A DNA stretch of 38,640 nucleotides from Myxococcales bacterium (GCA_003598065.1 QZKR01000178.1:1-38640); one strand, 5' to 3'; shown: positions 7,203-16,405, counted from the first letter of the stretch. Notes: generated from the sequence alone by a model not told the origin. Made by a program: numbers and translations.

Positions 7203-9566
7203 ATGAAACGCAGGTTCTTCCTGATTTTGGCGGCCGGCCTCGCTTTGCTGCTGGCGGCCTGCTCGACCGAAACGGACAACACGGCGGCGACCGACGGCGA
7301 CGAAGAGGTCTCCGGCGATGCCGATGAAAACGACGCCGCCGAAGCGGACGCCGACACGGACGACGACGCCGCCGAAGCGCCGCCGTTTCACGTTCGGGGC
7401 AGCGTCGAGCAGATCCACATCTGGGGGGCTCCTCCCGAAACGGCAATGGAACTTGTTGGCCTCTCGGGGAGCGTGGAGCAATCCGCCACGACGGACTACC
7501 AGGGCAGCCTGATCTTCCGCAACCGCGCGCCCGGCGAAGGCTACGCCGTGCGTCTGGCCGGCGATCCGGACGTCGCCGTTAACGACGTGACCGTCATGTC
7601 GGTCGAAGGCAGCCTACCCGACGAGGAATTCTACGCCAGCCAGCGGCTCGAACCCGGCTACGGCTATCTGACCACGCGCGACGGGACCACGCTGTCGATC
7701 TTCGTTTCGCTGCCGGGCCCGGTCGAGGAAGGACCCTATCCCACGCTGATCAATTATTCGGGCTACAGCCCCTCGGCTCCCGGCGAATCGCTGGGCGGCG
7801 CGGCCGAGCTGTTCTGCGGCGAGTTCCCCGTCCTTTGCGACGCCCCGCACCATCCCGAAGGGATCATCGGCGGGATCATGGGCTTCGCCACGGCCGGGGT
7901 GAACATCCGCGGCACCGGCTGCTCCGGCGGGGCCTACGATTATTTCGAGCCGCTGCAACTTTTGGACGGCTACGACGTGATCGAGGTCGTCGCGCGCCAG
8001 GAGTGGGTGAAGCACCACAAGGTGGGGATGGTCGGCCTCTCCTATCCCGGCATCTCCCAACTGTTCGTGGCCTCCACCCGGCCGCCCTCCTTGGCCGCCA
8101 TCGCGCCGATGTCGGTGATCGCCGACACCTATACCTCCACGCTTCTGCCCGGCGGCATTTACAACACCGGCTTCGCCTTGCAGTGGATCGAGAACGTCTT
8201 GGAAAAGGCCCAGCCCTACGCCCACCAGTGGATCACCGACCGCGTGGATGGCGGCGATACGATCTGCGAGGAGAACCAGCTGCTCCACAGCCAGCAACTC
8301 GACGCCATCGCCAAGGCGCTGGAGAATCCCTTCTACTCCGACGAGATCGGGGGGCCCGTCAATCCCACCACCTTCGTGGACAAAATCGAGGTTCCCGTCT
8401 TTCTCGCCGGCCAGTGTCAGGACGAGCAGACCGGCCCGCACTTCGCGGCGCTGTTCGATAAGTTCGTCAACGCCCCGCTCGTCCGCTTCACGATGACCAA
8501 CGGCGTCCATGCCGACGGCTACGCGCCGCAGATCCTCGGCGAATGGCTCACCTTCCTCTCGCTCACCGTCAACCGGGAGCTTCCCTCCATCCCCTCGAAC
8601 GCCGCCGCCCTGACGGGCATGTTCATGGAGATCATCTACGACGAGCCGAACCTCGACATGCCTCCGCTCCGTTATGACGTCTACGCGGATTACGAGACGG
8701 CGATGCAAGACTACGAGGCCGAGAATCCGGTCCGGGTGATTTTCGAATCGGGCGCGGCGCCGGATCTGTCCCCCGGCGCGCCGCAGGGTATTTTCGAGGC
8801 GCGTTTCCGCGAATGGCCGATCCCGGAGACGACGCCCTTGCGGCTCTACTTCCAGCCGGACGGCAGCCTGGCCGAGCAAGCGCCGCCGGCGGACGGCGGG
8901 GCCGGCGCCTTCGAGCCCGACCCCGAGGCGGGCGACCGCGTGACGCTCCAGAGCGGCAGCGTCGATGCGCTCCAGCCCGACTACATCTACCGCCAGCTCG
9001 CGCCCAGCAAGGCGCTCAGCTTCATCGGCGCGCCGCTGGAGGACAATCTCGCCATGGTCGGGTCCGGTTCGGTGGATCTATGGCTGAAATCGAGCGCCGA
9101 GGATGCGGACCTGGAGGTCAATCTGACCGAGGTGCGCCCCGACGGGATGGAGTCCTACGTGCAGAGCGGCTGGCTGCGCGCCAGTCGCCGGACGCTGAAA
9201 GAGGAAAGCACGGAGCTTCGGCCCGTATCGTCGCACTACGAGAACGACGCCCATCCGCTCGATCCGGAGGCCTGGAATCTGGTGCGCGTGGAGCTGATGC
9301 CGTTCGCGCACGTCTTTAGGGCCGGCTCGCGCATCCGCATTTCGGTGGATACCCCCGGCGACAGCCGGGCCTGGTGGCGCTTCAAGCTGCTAGAATTCGA
9401 GACGCCGCCGACGCACAGCGTCGCCCACAACGCGGACTTTCCCTCCCGCATCGTGCTGCCCGGCGTGCCGGGAATCGAGGTTATGGGCGAGCGGGCCGAC
9501 TGCCACGCGCTGCGCGGCCAGCCCTGCCGCGACTACGAGCCGTTCGAAAACCAGCCCGCGCGTTGA
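7203..9566 (+). CDS. CocE/NonD family hydrolase (S15-like), lipoprotein
   Basis: The protein has 787 residues. Lipobox LAAC (Cys20) is followed by an acidic DGD-type linker (about 30-60). A domain of about 70 residues with no clear match follows. Then come an alpha/beta-hydrolase core and a C-terminal jelly-roll domain as in X-Pro dipeptidyl-peptidases and cocaine esterase. The nucleophile is Ser280 in GLSYPG, and the triad is probably completed by Asp407 (CQDEQT) and His436 (NGVHAD). RGTGCSGG (236-243) is typical of the family, whose members cleave esters, amides or X-Pro peptides. The true substrate is unknown. A GGGGAGAG ribosome-binding site precedes the ATG. Family B hairpins follow the stop. 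Confidence 0.93.
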   Translation: MKRRFFLILAAGLALLLAACSTETDNTAATDGDEEVSGDADENDAAEADADTDDDAAEAPPFHVRGSVEQIHIWGAPPETAMELVGLSGSVEQSATTDYQGSLIFRNRAPGEGYAVRLAGDPDVAVNDVTVMSVEGSLPDEEFYASQRLEPGYGYLTTRDGTTLSIFVSLPGPVEEGPYPTLINYSGYSPSAPGESLGGAAELFCGEFPVLCDAPHHPEGIIGGIMGFATAGVNIRGTGCSGGAYDYFEPLQLLDGYDVIEVVARQEWVKHHKVGMVGLSYPGISQLFVASTRPPSLAAIAPMSVIADTYTSTLLPGGIYNTGFALQWIENVLEKAQPYAHQWITDRVDGGDTICEENQLLHSQQLDAIAKALENPFYSDEIGGPVNPTTFVDKIEVPVFLAGQCQDEQTGPHFAALFDKFVNAPLVRFTMTNGVHADGYAPQILGEWLTFLSLTVNRELPSIPSNAAALTGMFMEIIYDEPNLDMPPLRYDVYADYETAMQDYEAENPVRVIFESGAAPDLSPGAPQGIFEARFREWPIPETTPLRLYFQPDGSLAEQAPPADGGAGAFEPDPEAGDRVTLQSGSVDALQPDYIYRQLAPSKALSFIGAPLEDNLAMVGSGSVDLWLKSSAEDADLEVNLTEVRPDGMESYVQSGWLRASRRTLKEESTELRPVSSHYENDAHPLDPEAWNLVRVELMPFAHVFRAGSRIRISVDTPGDSRAWWRFKLLEFETPPTHSVAHNADFPSRIVLPGVPGIEVMGERADCHALRGQPCRDYEPFENQPAR

Positions 9567-9615
9567 GCCGCAGGGCGGCGCGGGCGGAGGGACTCGCCAC
9601 GAACGGTTTTCCCGT

Positions 9616-9667
9616 GTTGGAGCAGGAAGGAAAACGCGTTGGAGCAGGTTGGAAAACCTGCTCCAAC
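9616..9667. repeat. Family B copies: half unit plus full hairpin
   Basis: A left half (GTTGGAGCAGG, 9616-9626) is followed by a complete unit at 9638-9667 with octamer TTGGAAAA. It lies between two convergent genes (stops at 9566 and 9695), so it may act as a bidirectional hairpin. Confidence 0.75.
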
Positions 9668-9694
9668 GCAAGAAGAGAACTCTGTAACAGGACG

Positions 9695-10924
9695 CTAGGG
9701 CTGTTGTCCCGGAACCGGCTCGGGCGCCGGCGCCGCCGGCGGCGGCGCGTCCGGGTCCTGACGAAGAATGACGTGGAAGCCGTAAGGCGACTCGACGGGT
9801 TCGCCGATCTCGCCGATCTTCAGCTTTTCGATCGCCTCGTCGAACACCGGAACCATCGAGCCTTTCATCCAGGCGCCGAGATAGCCGCCGTTCTGGGAGG
9901 CGGAAGGCTCCTCGCTGTGCTGCCGGGCGAGAGCGGCGAACGTGGACGGATCGGCGACCGCCTTGGCGCGCAGATCCTTGGCCAACGCGAGCGCTTCCTC
10001 CTTGGTGCGCGTGATGGTTTCCGGCGCGCGCGTCGCGCCCTTATACTGGATCAGGATGTGGCTGCCCGCGAATTTCGGCGGCAGTTCGATGCGCCGGAGG
10101 ACGAAATAACCGAACGGCGTTTCGATGGGGTCGGAGACGTCGCCGACCTTCATGCCGAGAACGGCGGCATCGACTTCCTTCGGCATGTGGCCCGTACCGG
10201 TCGTCCACGCCGGCAGGTTGCGGCCGGGATCGTCGGAGTAGGCCTTCGCCACCTCGCCGAACGTATCGGGGGCCGCTTTCGCTTTGTCGGCGGCTTCCTT
10301 GGCGCGGGCCTGGGCTTCCTCTTTCGTGCGCGTCACGCCTTCCTGCGGCCGGATCGTGTCCTTGTGCATCACGATGATGTGCTCGGCCATCACTTCTTCC
10401 GTGGGCGTGGGGGTGTTGCGGCGGATGATATGGAAGCCGAATTGCGTCTCCACCGGCGTCGGGGAAACCGCGCCGATTTCCATTTTTTCCAGGGCGGCCT
10501 GGAATTCGGGAATCATCATGCCGCTCATCCAGGTTCCCAGGTCGCCGCCCTGCGGGGCGGAGGGGCAGTCGGATTTCTGCTTGGCCACGTCCGGCAGCGT
10601 GGCGGGAGCTTTGGAAACCTGCGCCGCGAGTTCGTCGGCGAGTTTTTTCGCCTCTTCCTTCGTCCGGGTGACGCTCGGATTGGCGCGCATCGCGCCCTGG
10701 TAGGCGATGAGGATGTGCGAGCCGGCGAAAGTCTTCGGCTTGGCGTCTTCGTCGAAAGCCACTTCCTCGGTCTTGCCCTGCTGGGCGGGCTGGTCGGCCG
10801 GCTGGGCCTGAGCGTCGGGTTTCGTCTCCGGCGCGGCCGTCTCCTTCTTGTCGCAGCCTCCCACGAACGCGAGCAGCAGCACCATCAACAGGCCGATCCC
10901 CACACTCCACCGCACCCGATTCAT
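9695..10924 (-). CDS. Triple-parvulin peptidyl-prolyl isomerase lipoprotein
   Basis: This 409-residue lipoprotein has lipobox VGGC (Cys24) and an Ala/Pro/Gln-rich linker. Three tandem parvulin (PpiC-type) domains follow at about 68-169, 181-278 and 287-388. Each contains the family's signature pieces: SHILI or EHIIV near the start, a TRTKEEA helix, and an FGF/FGYF/YGFH-type final strand before the end. Parvulins speed cis-trans isomerisation of prolyl bonds and often chaperone exported proteins. The ATG at 10924 is preferred over the in-frame GTG at 10927 because GAGGAGGAC (10928-10936) is better spaced to it. Most exported parvulins have one or two domains. It is convergent with the CocE-like gene and probably monocistronic. 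Confidence 0.93.
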   Translation of the reverse strand: MNRVRWSVGIGLLMVLLLAFVGGCDKKETAAPETKPDAQAQPADQPAQQGKTEEVAFDEDAKPKTFAGSHILIAYQGAMRANPSVTRTKEEAKKLADELAAQVSKAPATLPDVAKQKSDCPSAPQGGDLGTWMSGMMIPEFQAALEKMEIGAVSPTPVETQFGFHIIRRNTPTPTEEVMAEHIIVMHKDTIRPQEGVTRTKEEAQARAKEAADKAKAAPDTFGEVAKAYSDDPGRNLPAWTTGTGHMPKEVDAAVLGMKVGDVSDPIETPFGYFVLRRIELPPKFAGSHILIQYKGATRAPETITRTKEEALALAKDLRAKAVADPSTFAALARQHSEEPSASQNGGYLGAWMKGSMVPVFDEAIEKLKIGEIGEPVESPYGFHVILRQDPDAPPPAAPAPEPVPGQQP

Positions 10925-11148
10925 CACGTCCTCCTCGGTATTGGAATAACTAAAAATCGTGGAACCCCGCTTTCAGCGGCACCATAATCCAACCCCGATC
11001 GAAACACAATGAAAAACAGGGCATCGAAAGCAAGCTTCGGGGGCGGCTTCGCGAAGCGCGCCCGTCCGCTTGAATAATCTTTCGAACTCATTATAGTGGG
11101 CGGAACATGGTTTGTCCGGCTCTCGGGGCGGACGGGCATTTAAAGTGC

Positions 11149-11267
11149 CTAACAGAATGAAACTCTCCCCTTTGTCACCCCCGCGAAAGCGGGGGCCCAG
11201 TCCGGAAAGATCTGGATTCCCGCTGGCGCGGGAATGACAATTTCTGGGCATGATGTCATTTTGTTAG
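11149..11267. repeat. Nested palindromic element (TTGTCA...TGACAA), MITE-like
   Basis: The core at 11172-11240 begins TTGTCA and ends TGACAA. It contains two strong hairpins, CCCCCGCGAAAGCGGGGG and TTCCCGCTGGCGCGGGAA, a form of a repeat widespread in bacteria. It is embedded in a larger inverted repeat, CTAACAGAATGA (11149-11160) with TCATTTTGTTAG (11256-11267), matching 11 of 12. The remaining space 10925-11148 holds no gene I can support. No transposase is adjacent. Confidence 0.75.
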
Positions 11268-11296
11268 AGCCTCTTAGATATTCTTCGGAGGCACTC

Positions 11297-12505
11297 GTGA
11301 TCCCGACCGAACGTCACCTGCCTTATTATGTCCCGAAGACGGAAGTCGAACGACGGCTGGCGGAGCTTCAGGCGAGTCTCGCCCGGCAGGACGTCGCCGC
11401 CGCCTGGATCGACGGCATCGCCGATCTTTTCTACTACGCCGGCTCGGCGCAGAGCGCCACGCTGCTGGTCCCCGCCCAGGGCCGGCCGCGCTACGTCGTG
11501 CGGATGAGCATCGAGCGGGCCCGGGCCGAATCGCCGCTCGCCGTCGAACCCTTCGCCGGCGGCCGCGCCCTCTTCGCCGCCGCCGCCGAACTCATCGGCG
11601 CGTCGGGCCGGCTGGGAGCGGCATTCGAGATCACCCCGGCGTCGCTGTATGCGAAACTCGTCGAGTGCTTCGGCGCGTCCCGCGTCGCGGACGTCGGCCC
11701 CGCCATCCGCCGGCGACGGGCGGTGAAGTCGGCGTGGGAGATCGAGCAGATCCACCGCGCCGCCGAGCAGGCGACGCGCATCTTCGCCCGCATGCCGACG
11801 ATGGCGCGGCAGTACGAGACCGAATTGGAGCTGTCGGCGGCGATTGAATTCGAGTTGCGCAAAATGGGCCATCCGGGGCCGATCCGTTTGCGCCGCATCG
11901 GCCAGGAACTGGCGATGATCGTCGTCGTCGCCGGCGACTCGGCGCTCTACCCGACGAATTTCGACGGCCCGGTGGGCGGCGAGGGCCCCTCTCCCGCCGC
12001 CGCCTCGGGGGCCGGCTGGAAACCGATGAAGGACGGCGAAACGCTGATGGCCGACATGGTCACGGCGCACAACGGCTACCACGCCGACGACGCCCGGACC
12101 TGGTTCTTGGGCCGCGAGATCCCCGCCGCCGTGCGACAGGCGCACGCCTTCTGCACGGACATGCTCGCCGTTCTGGAAAGCCATCTGAAGCCCGGCGTCG
12201 CCGCCGGCGAAGTGCATCGGCTGACGACGGAATGGGTCGCCCGCCAAAGCGCGCCGTCCGGCTTGATGGGTTTCGGCGAGAATCAGGTGAAGTTTTTCGG
12301 CCATGGCGTGGGGCTGGAGTTGGACGGGCTGCCGGTGATCGCCGCGAAGCAGGAATTCATTCTTGAGCCCGGCAACGTCATCGCCGTCGAACCGAAGGCG
12401 TTTCTCCCCGGCGTCGGTGCGGTGGGCGTGGAAAACACTTACGTCATCACGCCCGCCGGCTGCGAAAGCCTCTGCCCGACGCCGCTGGAGATCAGCGCGA
12501 TCTAA
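11297..12505 (+). CDS. M24 family metallopeptidase (Xaa-Pro peptidase-like)
   Basis: This 402-residue protein has a creatinase-type N-terminal domain (about 1-140) and a pita-bread M24 domain (about 145-400). The five dinuclear-metal ligands are present: Asp253 (MADM), Asp264 (HADDART), His336 (GHGVG), Glu365 (AVEPK) and Glu379 (GVENTY). The family includes Xaa-Pro aminopeptidases and dipeptidases. No signal peptide is seen, so a cytoplasmic role is likely. The GTG at 11297 is chosen because GGAGG (11287-11291) lies five bases upstream; the longer frame from 11234 would read through the palindromic repeat. The exact substrate cannot be told from sequence. Confidence 0.93.
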   Translation: MIPTERHLPYYVPKTEVERRLAELQASLARQDVAAAWIDGIADLFYYAGSAQSATLLVPAQGRPRYVVRMSIERARAESPLAVEPFAGGRALFAAAAELIGASGRLGAAFEITPASLYAKLVECFGASRVADVGPAIRRRRAVKSAWEIEQIHRAAEQATRIFARMPTMARQYETELELSAAIEFELRKMGHPGPIRLRRIGQELAMIVVVAGDSALYPTNFDGPVGGEGPSPAAASGAGWKPMKDGETLMADMVTAHNGYHADDARTWFLGREIPAAVRQAHAFCTDMLAVLESHLKPGVAAGEVHRLTTEWVARQSAPSGLMGFGENQVKFFGHGVGLELDGLPVIAAKQEFILEPGNVIAVEPKAFLPGVGAVGVENTYVITPAGCESLCPTPLEISAI

Positions 12506-12529
12506 AACGAAGACGGGCGGATTCCGCGT

Positions 12530-12590
12530 GTTGGAGCAGGCGTCCACGCCTGGTCCTAAACGTTTCGGAGCAGGTCTGGAGACCTGCTCC
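12530..12590. repeat. Family B hairpin doublet, copy 4
   Basis: A unit with octamer CGTCCACG and a unit with octamer TCTGGAGA are joined by TAAACGTTTC. The doublet starts 25 bp past the M24 stop. The last codons and stop of the truncated Lcl/DUF1566-like gene lie inside it. A half copy of family E (GGGCGGATTCCGC) sits immediately to the left. Confidence 0.8.
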
Positions 12591-13737
12591 ATCCCTGGTG
12601 CGCTTTCGGTTCATGGAAAGGCCCCTTGTTCCGTTCGCTTATGTTTGGTAGTCGCCACCCTTTACCGTTAACATCCAAATTCTGGCAATGCGTGATCGCA
12701 TCACTCCAAATCATCTCCCCACCTGTCGGTGTCTCCTGCCATTTGAGACCCGTGATCGTATCCGTGCAAATGCCGTCGGCACACAAAAAAGTGGGTTCGG
12801 ACTCTTCAAGTTCCGATTCAGGTTCAGGGTCTCCATCCGAGATGTCGAATTCAGATTCCTCGTCGCCATCCGGAGGGATCGTGTTGTCTCTCATACAGCG
12901 CAGGTTCAGGCCGTTGTCCTTGCCCCCGTTGTCCACTTCCGCGTTGCCGAAATCCACGGCCCAGGCGTAGGCGTCATCGTCTTCCAGCGACGACGAGGAC
13001 CAGGTGTAGGCGCAATTGCCGTTCAGCAGCGCCGGCCAATAGCAGCCGTTCGGGGCTTCCTGGTCGGGGCAGGCGGCGGGATTGCAGGCGGATGCGCTGC
13101 GGCAACTGCTGGAAAGGCAGGCGTCGCCCGAATCCACGCCGCAAGGCGTGCAGGCGTCCACAATCCCGCAGGTCCCGCCGGTTTCGATCGGCGCGCAGTC
13201 GCGGACCAGCGTGCGCAGTTCGCTGAGGTTGGGCAGACGCCAGCCTTCGCCCCCAAGGTTCAGCCGTTGGCAGTAATCGACCGCGTCGTCCCAGAGCATC
13301 GCCACATCCGAGGGGTCCTGCTGCCACTCGAAGCCCGTGGCCGGGTCGGTGCAAATACCTGCCTCGCAGGCAAAGCCATCGCCGTCGGTCTGGTCGCCGT
13401 CGGTGGGATCCGCGTCATTTTCGGGCGGATCGCCGTCCGCCGGGTCGTCGTCGGCCTCGCCATCGCCGTCTTCCTCCGGCGAATCGCCCTCAAACTCGTC
13501 GCCGTCAAGTGCGCTGTCGAATTCCTCGTCGTCGCCATCCACCGGGGTTTCGTCGGGGTCAAGATCCCCGTCCTCGCCAACCGAAACGCACACGCCTTCC
13601 AGGCAGGTTAAACCCTCGTCGCACTCGCCGTTCGTGAAGCAGGGCTTGCCCTCGCCGCCGCGTTCCGTCAGCGTCCAGCCGCCGCATCCGGTAAGACCCC
13701 AAATCACCAAGGCTGCAAGACCAAGCATTCGTTGCAT
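12556..13737 (-). CDS. Lcl/DUF1566-like lipoprotein, truncated second domain
   Basis: The open frame of 393 residues starts with a signal peptide and lipobox LTGC (Cys18). A Cys cluster (CFTNGECDEG...CLEGVC) and a long DGD linker follow. Next is one complete Lcl C-terminal (DUF1566)-like domain, with WRLPNLSELRTLV and a final LRCMRD strand. A second acidic linker leads to the start of a second copy, which stops matching the domain after WRLPNISE (about 12634). The last 25 residues read through unrelated bases into the family B doublet. The ATG at 13737 is preferred because the frame's upstream Mets lack a signal peptide. It lies 14 bp past the TolB/CsgG-like stop, so the two are co-transcribed. 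The function of the domain is unknown; some members are surface proteins. A full paralogue lies at 37300-38367. Confidence 0.8.
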   Translation of the reverse strand: MQRMLGLAALVIWGLTGCGGWTLTERGGEGKPCFTNGECDEGLTCLEGVCVSVGEDGDLDPDETPVDGDDEEFDSALDGDEFEGDSPEEDGDGEADDDPADGDPPENDADPTDGDQTDGDGFACEAGICTDPATGFEWQQDPSDVAMLWDDAVDYCQRLNLGGEGWRLPNLSELRTLVRDCAPIETGGTCGIVDACTPCGVDSGDACLSSSCRSASACNPAACPDQEAPNGCYWPALLNGNCAYTWSSSSLEDDDAYAWAVDFGNAEVDNGGKDNGLNLRCMRDNTIPPDGDEESEFDISDGDPEPESELEESEPTFLCADGICTDTITGLKWQETPTGGEMIWSDAITHCQNLDVNGKGWRLPNISERNKGPFHEPKAHQGWSRSPDLLRNV

Positions 13738-13751
13738 GGCAGTCTCTCTCA

Positions 13752-14630
13752 TTACCATGTCACCATAATCTGCACGGCCGCTCCTCCGGGGGCGGGGGAC
13801 AACCCGCCTGCCGCCTTGGGCGTGTCGGCTTGCGCATCATCATTGTCATGCATGGCATCGACGATCCACAGCACGATCCCCGTCGCCATCGCCGCCCCGC
13901 CTATCGCGTAGCTTGCGGCGGACACACCCTTCCAGGCCGCGTGTCTGTCCTTGGCGTCCTTGTCGCCGCCCTCGTAGTCGCTCAGCGCTTCGTTCATTTG
14001 CCACTGGGCGATGCCGCCGAAGGCGACGAGCGCCAGACCCGGGAAGAAAGTCCCAAAGGCCGCCTTGCCGAGCGTGCTCATGGCCGGTTTTGCTTCGGGC
14101 GGCTCCGGGGCGGGTTCCGGCATGGGTTGGGGAGCAGGCGGAGCGGGAGGCGGCGGCTCCGCTGCTATCTTGCCGAACAGCTCGGCCACGGCCGAGGGAA
14201 TGGCCTCGATCAGCGCATTCATGTCGCCCCGGATCTGCCGGGAGACGCGCGCCTCCGCCTGCGCGGTGCGGACGTTGATGCGCCGCAGGTTCAGAATCCA
14301 GTAATCGCCCAGCCGGCCCAGGTCGCCCGAAACCACTTCCGGCACGCCCAACGCCGATCCGATCTCGGCGATGCACGAGGCGCCGTCCACTCCGCAGCGC
14401 TGCTTTTTCTCTTCGCCGGCCAGGATGGTGTTGATGTCGGCGTCGGAAACGGCCGAACGGCCGGAATTTTTCTCCACCTCGGCGGTGACGAAGCCGGAAA
14501 TGGAGTCGATGTCTTTATCGCTAACCCCTGTCTTGGCTTCCATCCGCCAGACCACGATCCCCTCGGCGGCTTGGACGCTTGGAGCCAGAAGAAGAGCGAG
14601 CACTACGGCACAGATTGTGCGTTTCCCCAT
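13752..14630 (-). CDS. TolB/CsgG-like exported protein with C-terminal membrane segments
   Basis: The protein has 292 residues with a signal peptide ending near VQAAEG. The N-terminal half (about 20-150) reads like the nucleoside-free alpha/beta domain shared by TolB N-terminal and CsgG-type proteins. It includes a segment common in such proteins: CGVDGASCIAEIGSALGV, followed by a SGDLGRLGDYW strand. A Pro/Ala/Glu-rich linker (about 155-190) leads to two hydrophobic segments (about 193-210 and 240-262). The role is probably in the periplasm or envelope, but the partner is unknown. A GGGAGG ribosome-binding site precedes the ATG. It is the first gene of a two-gene unit with the Lcl/DUF1566-like lipoprotein. 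Family assignment is moderate. Confidence 0.65.
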   Translation of the reverse strand: MGKRTICAVVLALLLAPSVQAAEGIVVWRMEAKTGVSDKDIDSISGFVTAEVEKNSGRSAVSDADINTILAGEEKKQRCGVDGASCIAEIGSALGVPEVVSGDLGRLGDYWILNLRRINVRTAQAEARVSRQIRGDMNALIEAIPSAVAELFGKIAAEPPPPAPPAPQPMPEPAPEPPEAKPAMSTLGKAAFGTFFPGLALVAFGGIAQWQMNEALSDYEGGDKDAKDRHAAWKGVSAASYAIGGAAMATGIVLWIVDAMHDNDDAQADTPKAAGGLSPAPGGAAVQIMVTW

Positions 14631-14761
14631 GTACAGGCCTCCCGCCCCTCGGCAAGATGCTTTTCCCTGGATCGCGAAAAGAAATTTACCAGTTCACAGT
14701 GCGGTCAAACCCCATTGTACTCCCGACGCCGCGCATCCGGCAACCTTCGCTTGTAACCCGA

Positions 14762-14972
14762 TATGGAGAACGGTTGCGCCGTGGTCCGTACGCCTAAAAA
14801 AAATGGAGCGCCGTGCGACGGTGCTCCATCAATGCGGGCGGATTCCGCTATGCTTCATCCGCCCCTACCGATCGCCGGCGATTTTCACATGTCGCCGTAG
14901 GGGCGCGTGGAAGGGTGTTGCCCCGGAACCCGCCCGTCATCAGCGATGGAGCAGGTTTTCCAACCTGCTCCA
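14762..14972. repeat. Intergenic repeat block: families C, C, E, B
   Basis: The gap 14631-15052 carries no gene I can support. It holds two family C palindromes (14762-14787 and 14804-14829). A family E hairpin follows (14834-14874, GGGCGGAT pairing with ATCCGCCC), then a segment reading TTGCCCCGGAACCCGCCC (14918-14935) that recurs inverted near 24100. The block ends with a family B unit at 14947-14972 (octamer TTTTCCAA). A tail GCTTGGCATCGCCGCT like that of family A lies near 15017. Confidence 0.65.
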
Positions 14973-15052
14973 AGCAGGCCACTTGCTTATTCGTGGACAG
15001 CGGCGGGCCGCGCTGCGCTTGGCATCGCCGCTACGAAGGGAACTCGCCTCCA

Positions 15053-16273
15053 TCAGCTCCAGCCTTGCTCCAGCGCCCGCCGGGCGTTGCCGAAGAAGAT
15101 CGCCTCGATCTCCGCTTCGGAGAAATACATGCGCATACGGTCGCTGATGCGGCCGATCTGCGCCGGCGTGGGGCAGTCCTTGAACGGATAGGTCAAGCCG
15201 TCGAAATCCGTCCCGAGACCGATGCAAGCCACGTCGCCGGTCAGCTCGCGGATGTAGAGCATGGTGTCCACCAGATCGTCGATGCCCTTGCCGTCGTCGT
15301 TGTCCCGGTGCTCCGGCGCGACCAGCCAGCGGCGCGTCAGAATCAGGCCGATGATCCCGCCCAGTTCGTGGACGCGGCGGATCTCCTCGTCGGAGACGTT
15401 GTATTCGTGGTCGAAGAAGCGCCGCGCGCCGACGTGGGACAGAACCGGCGGACGCTTGTACTCGGCGCAGAGGTCGTACACCTTCCAGCGGGCGTGCTCC
15501 TGCGTGTGGCTCAGATCCAGGAGAATGCCCATCTCCAGCAGCTTGCGGGAGAAGCGCTCGGATAGCTTGCCGGGGTCGCCCCATTGCCATTCGGCGGCCT
15601 GCATCTTCGCCAAGGTCGAGGCGCGCGTCCGCGTCGGCACGCCGTCCACGTCCTTCAGGACCCACTCCGTGCCTTCCAATTGCGGGAAAAACATGTTCTC
15701 CCAGAAATGGGCCGGCGTAATCAGGCAGACGCCGCGGCTTTTCAAATAGGCGAGCTTCTCCTCCGTCTGATTCCAGAACTCGTCGAGCGTCTGGCCCGGC
15801 TCCAGCCCGTAGCCGAAGCAGTGCGAGCCCTCCACCGAATGAATCAGGCCGATCTCGTTCTTTTCCAGCTCGGCGATGTCGGCAAAACGGTAGACCATCT
15901 TCAGCCGTTTGGCGCGGCGCGGCAGCCAGCGGTTGGTGTTGGCCACCGCCTCCTCCAACAGGTCCATCTGCTCGATCAGCGTCCGCCAAGGATCGGCGTT
16001 GCGCAGCTTGTTGTAGAAGCGCGGCGCGAAGGCCCAGGAGATCGCCCGCGACAGGGGGGACAGCCCCTGACGGACGAAGCCCTGCTCGATCACGTAGTGC
16101 GAGACGATCATCACCTTTTCCGGGCTGCGCGCCAGGTTGAGGTACTGGGTCTGGAAGGACAGCGGGTTCCAGAAGGTCCCGGTGTAGACCAGGGCGTGGA
16201 AGCTGCGGCGCAGGTAGGGCAGATAGTACATTTTCAGCGAGGGGTGAATGTGGAGGTCGAGCAGCGGCATCAT
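15053..16273 (-). CDS. Membrane dipeptidase (peptidase M19) family protein
   Basis: This 406-residue metal-dependent hydrolase belongs to the renal dipeptidase branch of the amidohydrolase superfamily, which cleaves dipeptides. Metal-ligand candidates in order: His8 and His10 (DLHIHPS), Glu148 (SVEGSH), His256 (LDLSHTQEH), His280 (PVLSHVGAR) and Asp355 (GLGTDFDG). No signal peptide is seen. The start at 16273 has GAGG seven bases upstream; the second ATG at 16270 is a minor alternative. The sequence is a divergent member, with a longer middle region than classical M19 enzymes. It stands alone between repeat blocks. The activity is inferred from motifs and the substrate is not known. Confidence 0.88.
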   Translation of the reverse strand: MMPLLDLHIHPSLKMYYLPYLRRSFHALVYTGTFWNPLSFQTQYLNLARSPEKVMIVSHYVIEQGFVRQGLSPLSRAISWAFAPRFYNKLRNADPWRTLIEQMDLLEEAVANTNRWLPRRAKRLKMVYRFADIAELEKNEIGLIHSVEGSHCFGYGLEPGQTLDEFWNQTEEKLAYLKSRGVCLITPAHFWENMFFPQLEGTEWVLKDVDGVPTRTRASTLAKMQAAEWQWGDPGKLSERFSRKLLEMGILLDLSHTQEHARWKVYDLCAEYKRPPVLSHVGARRFFDHEYNVSDEEIRRVHELGGIIGLILTRRWLVAPEHRDNDDGKGIDDLVDTMLYIRELTGDVACIGLGTDFDGLTYPFKDCPTPAQIGRISDRMRMYFSEAEIEAIFFGNARRALEQGWS

Positions 16274-16405
16274 GATACAACCTCGTGGAAAGGGTTCGGT
16301 CCTCCTTGCGGCGTTCAATGCACCGCGTCAAACCGCCGCAGCTTAGCAGGCTGAAGCACGGACGGCAATGGAAAAGAGAAGCGTGTCGATAGCCGCGTAG
16401 GATGG

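Noticed and set aside
9374..10987. A 537-codon plus-strand frame opposite the parvulin gene
   Set aside because: It is antisense to a clear lipoprotein with three domains and carries no recognisable protein features.
10973..11251. A 92-codon minus-strand frame starting MPRNCHSRASGNPDL
   Set aside because: This is the well-known translation of the TTGTCA-type palindromic repeat seen in many genomes, not a gene.
11234..11296. Upstream extension of the M24 peptidase
   Set aside because: The extension reads through the palindromic repeat; the GTG at 11297 has a well-placed GGAGG and the family's N-terminus starts there.
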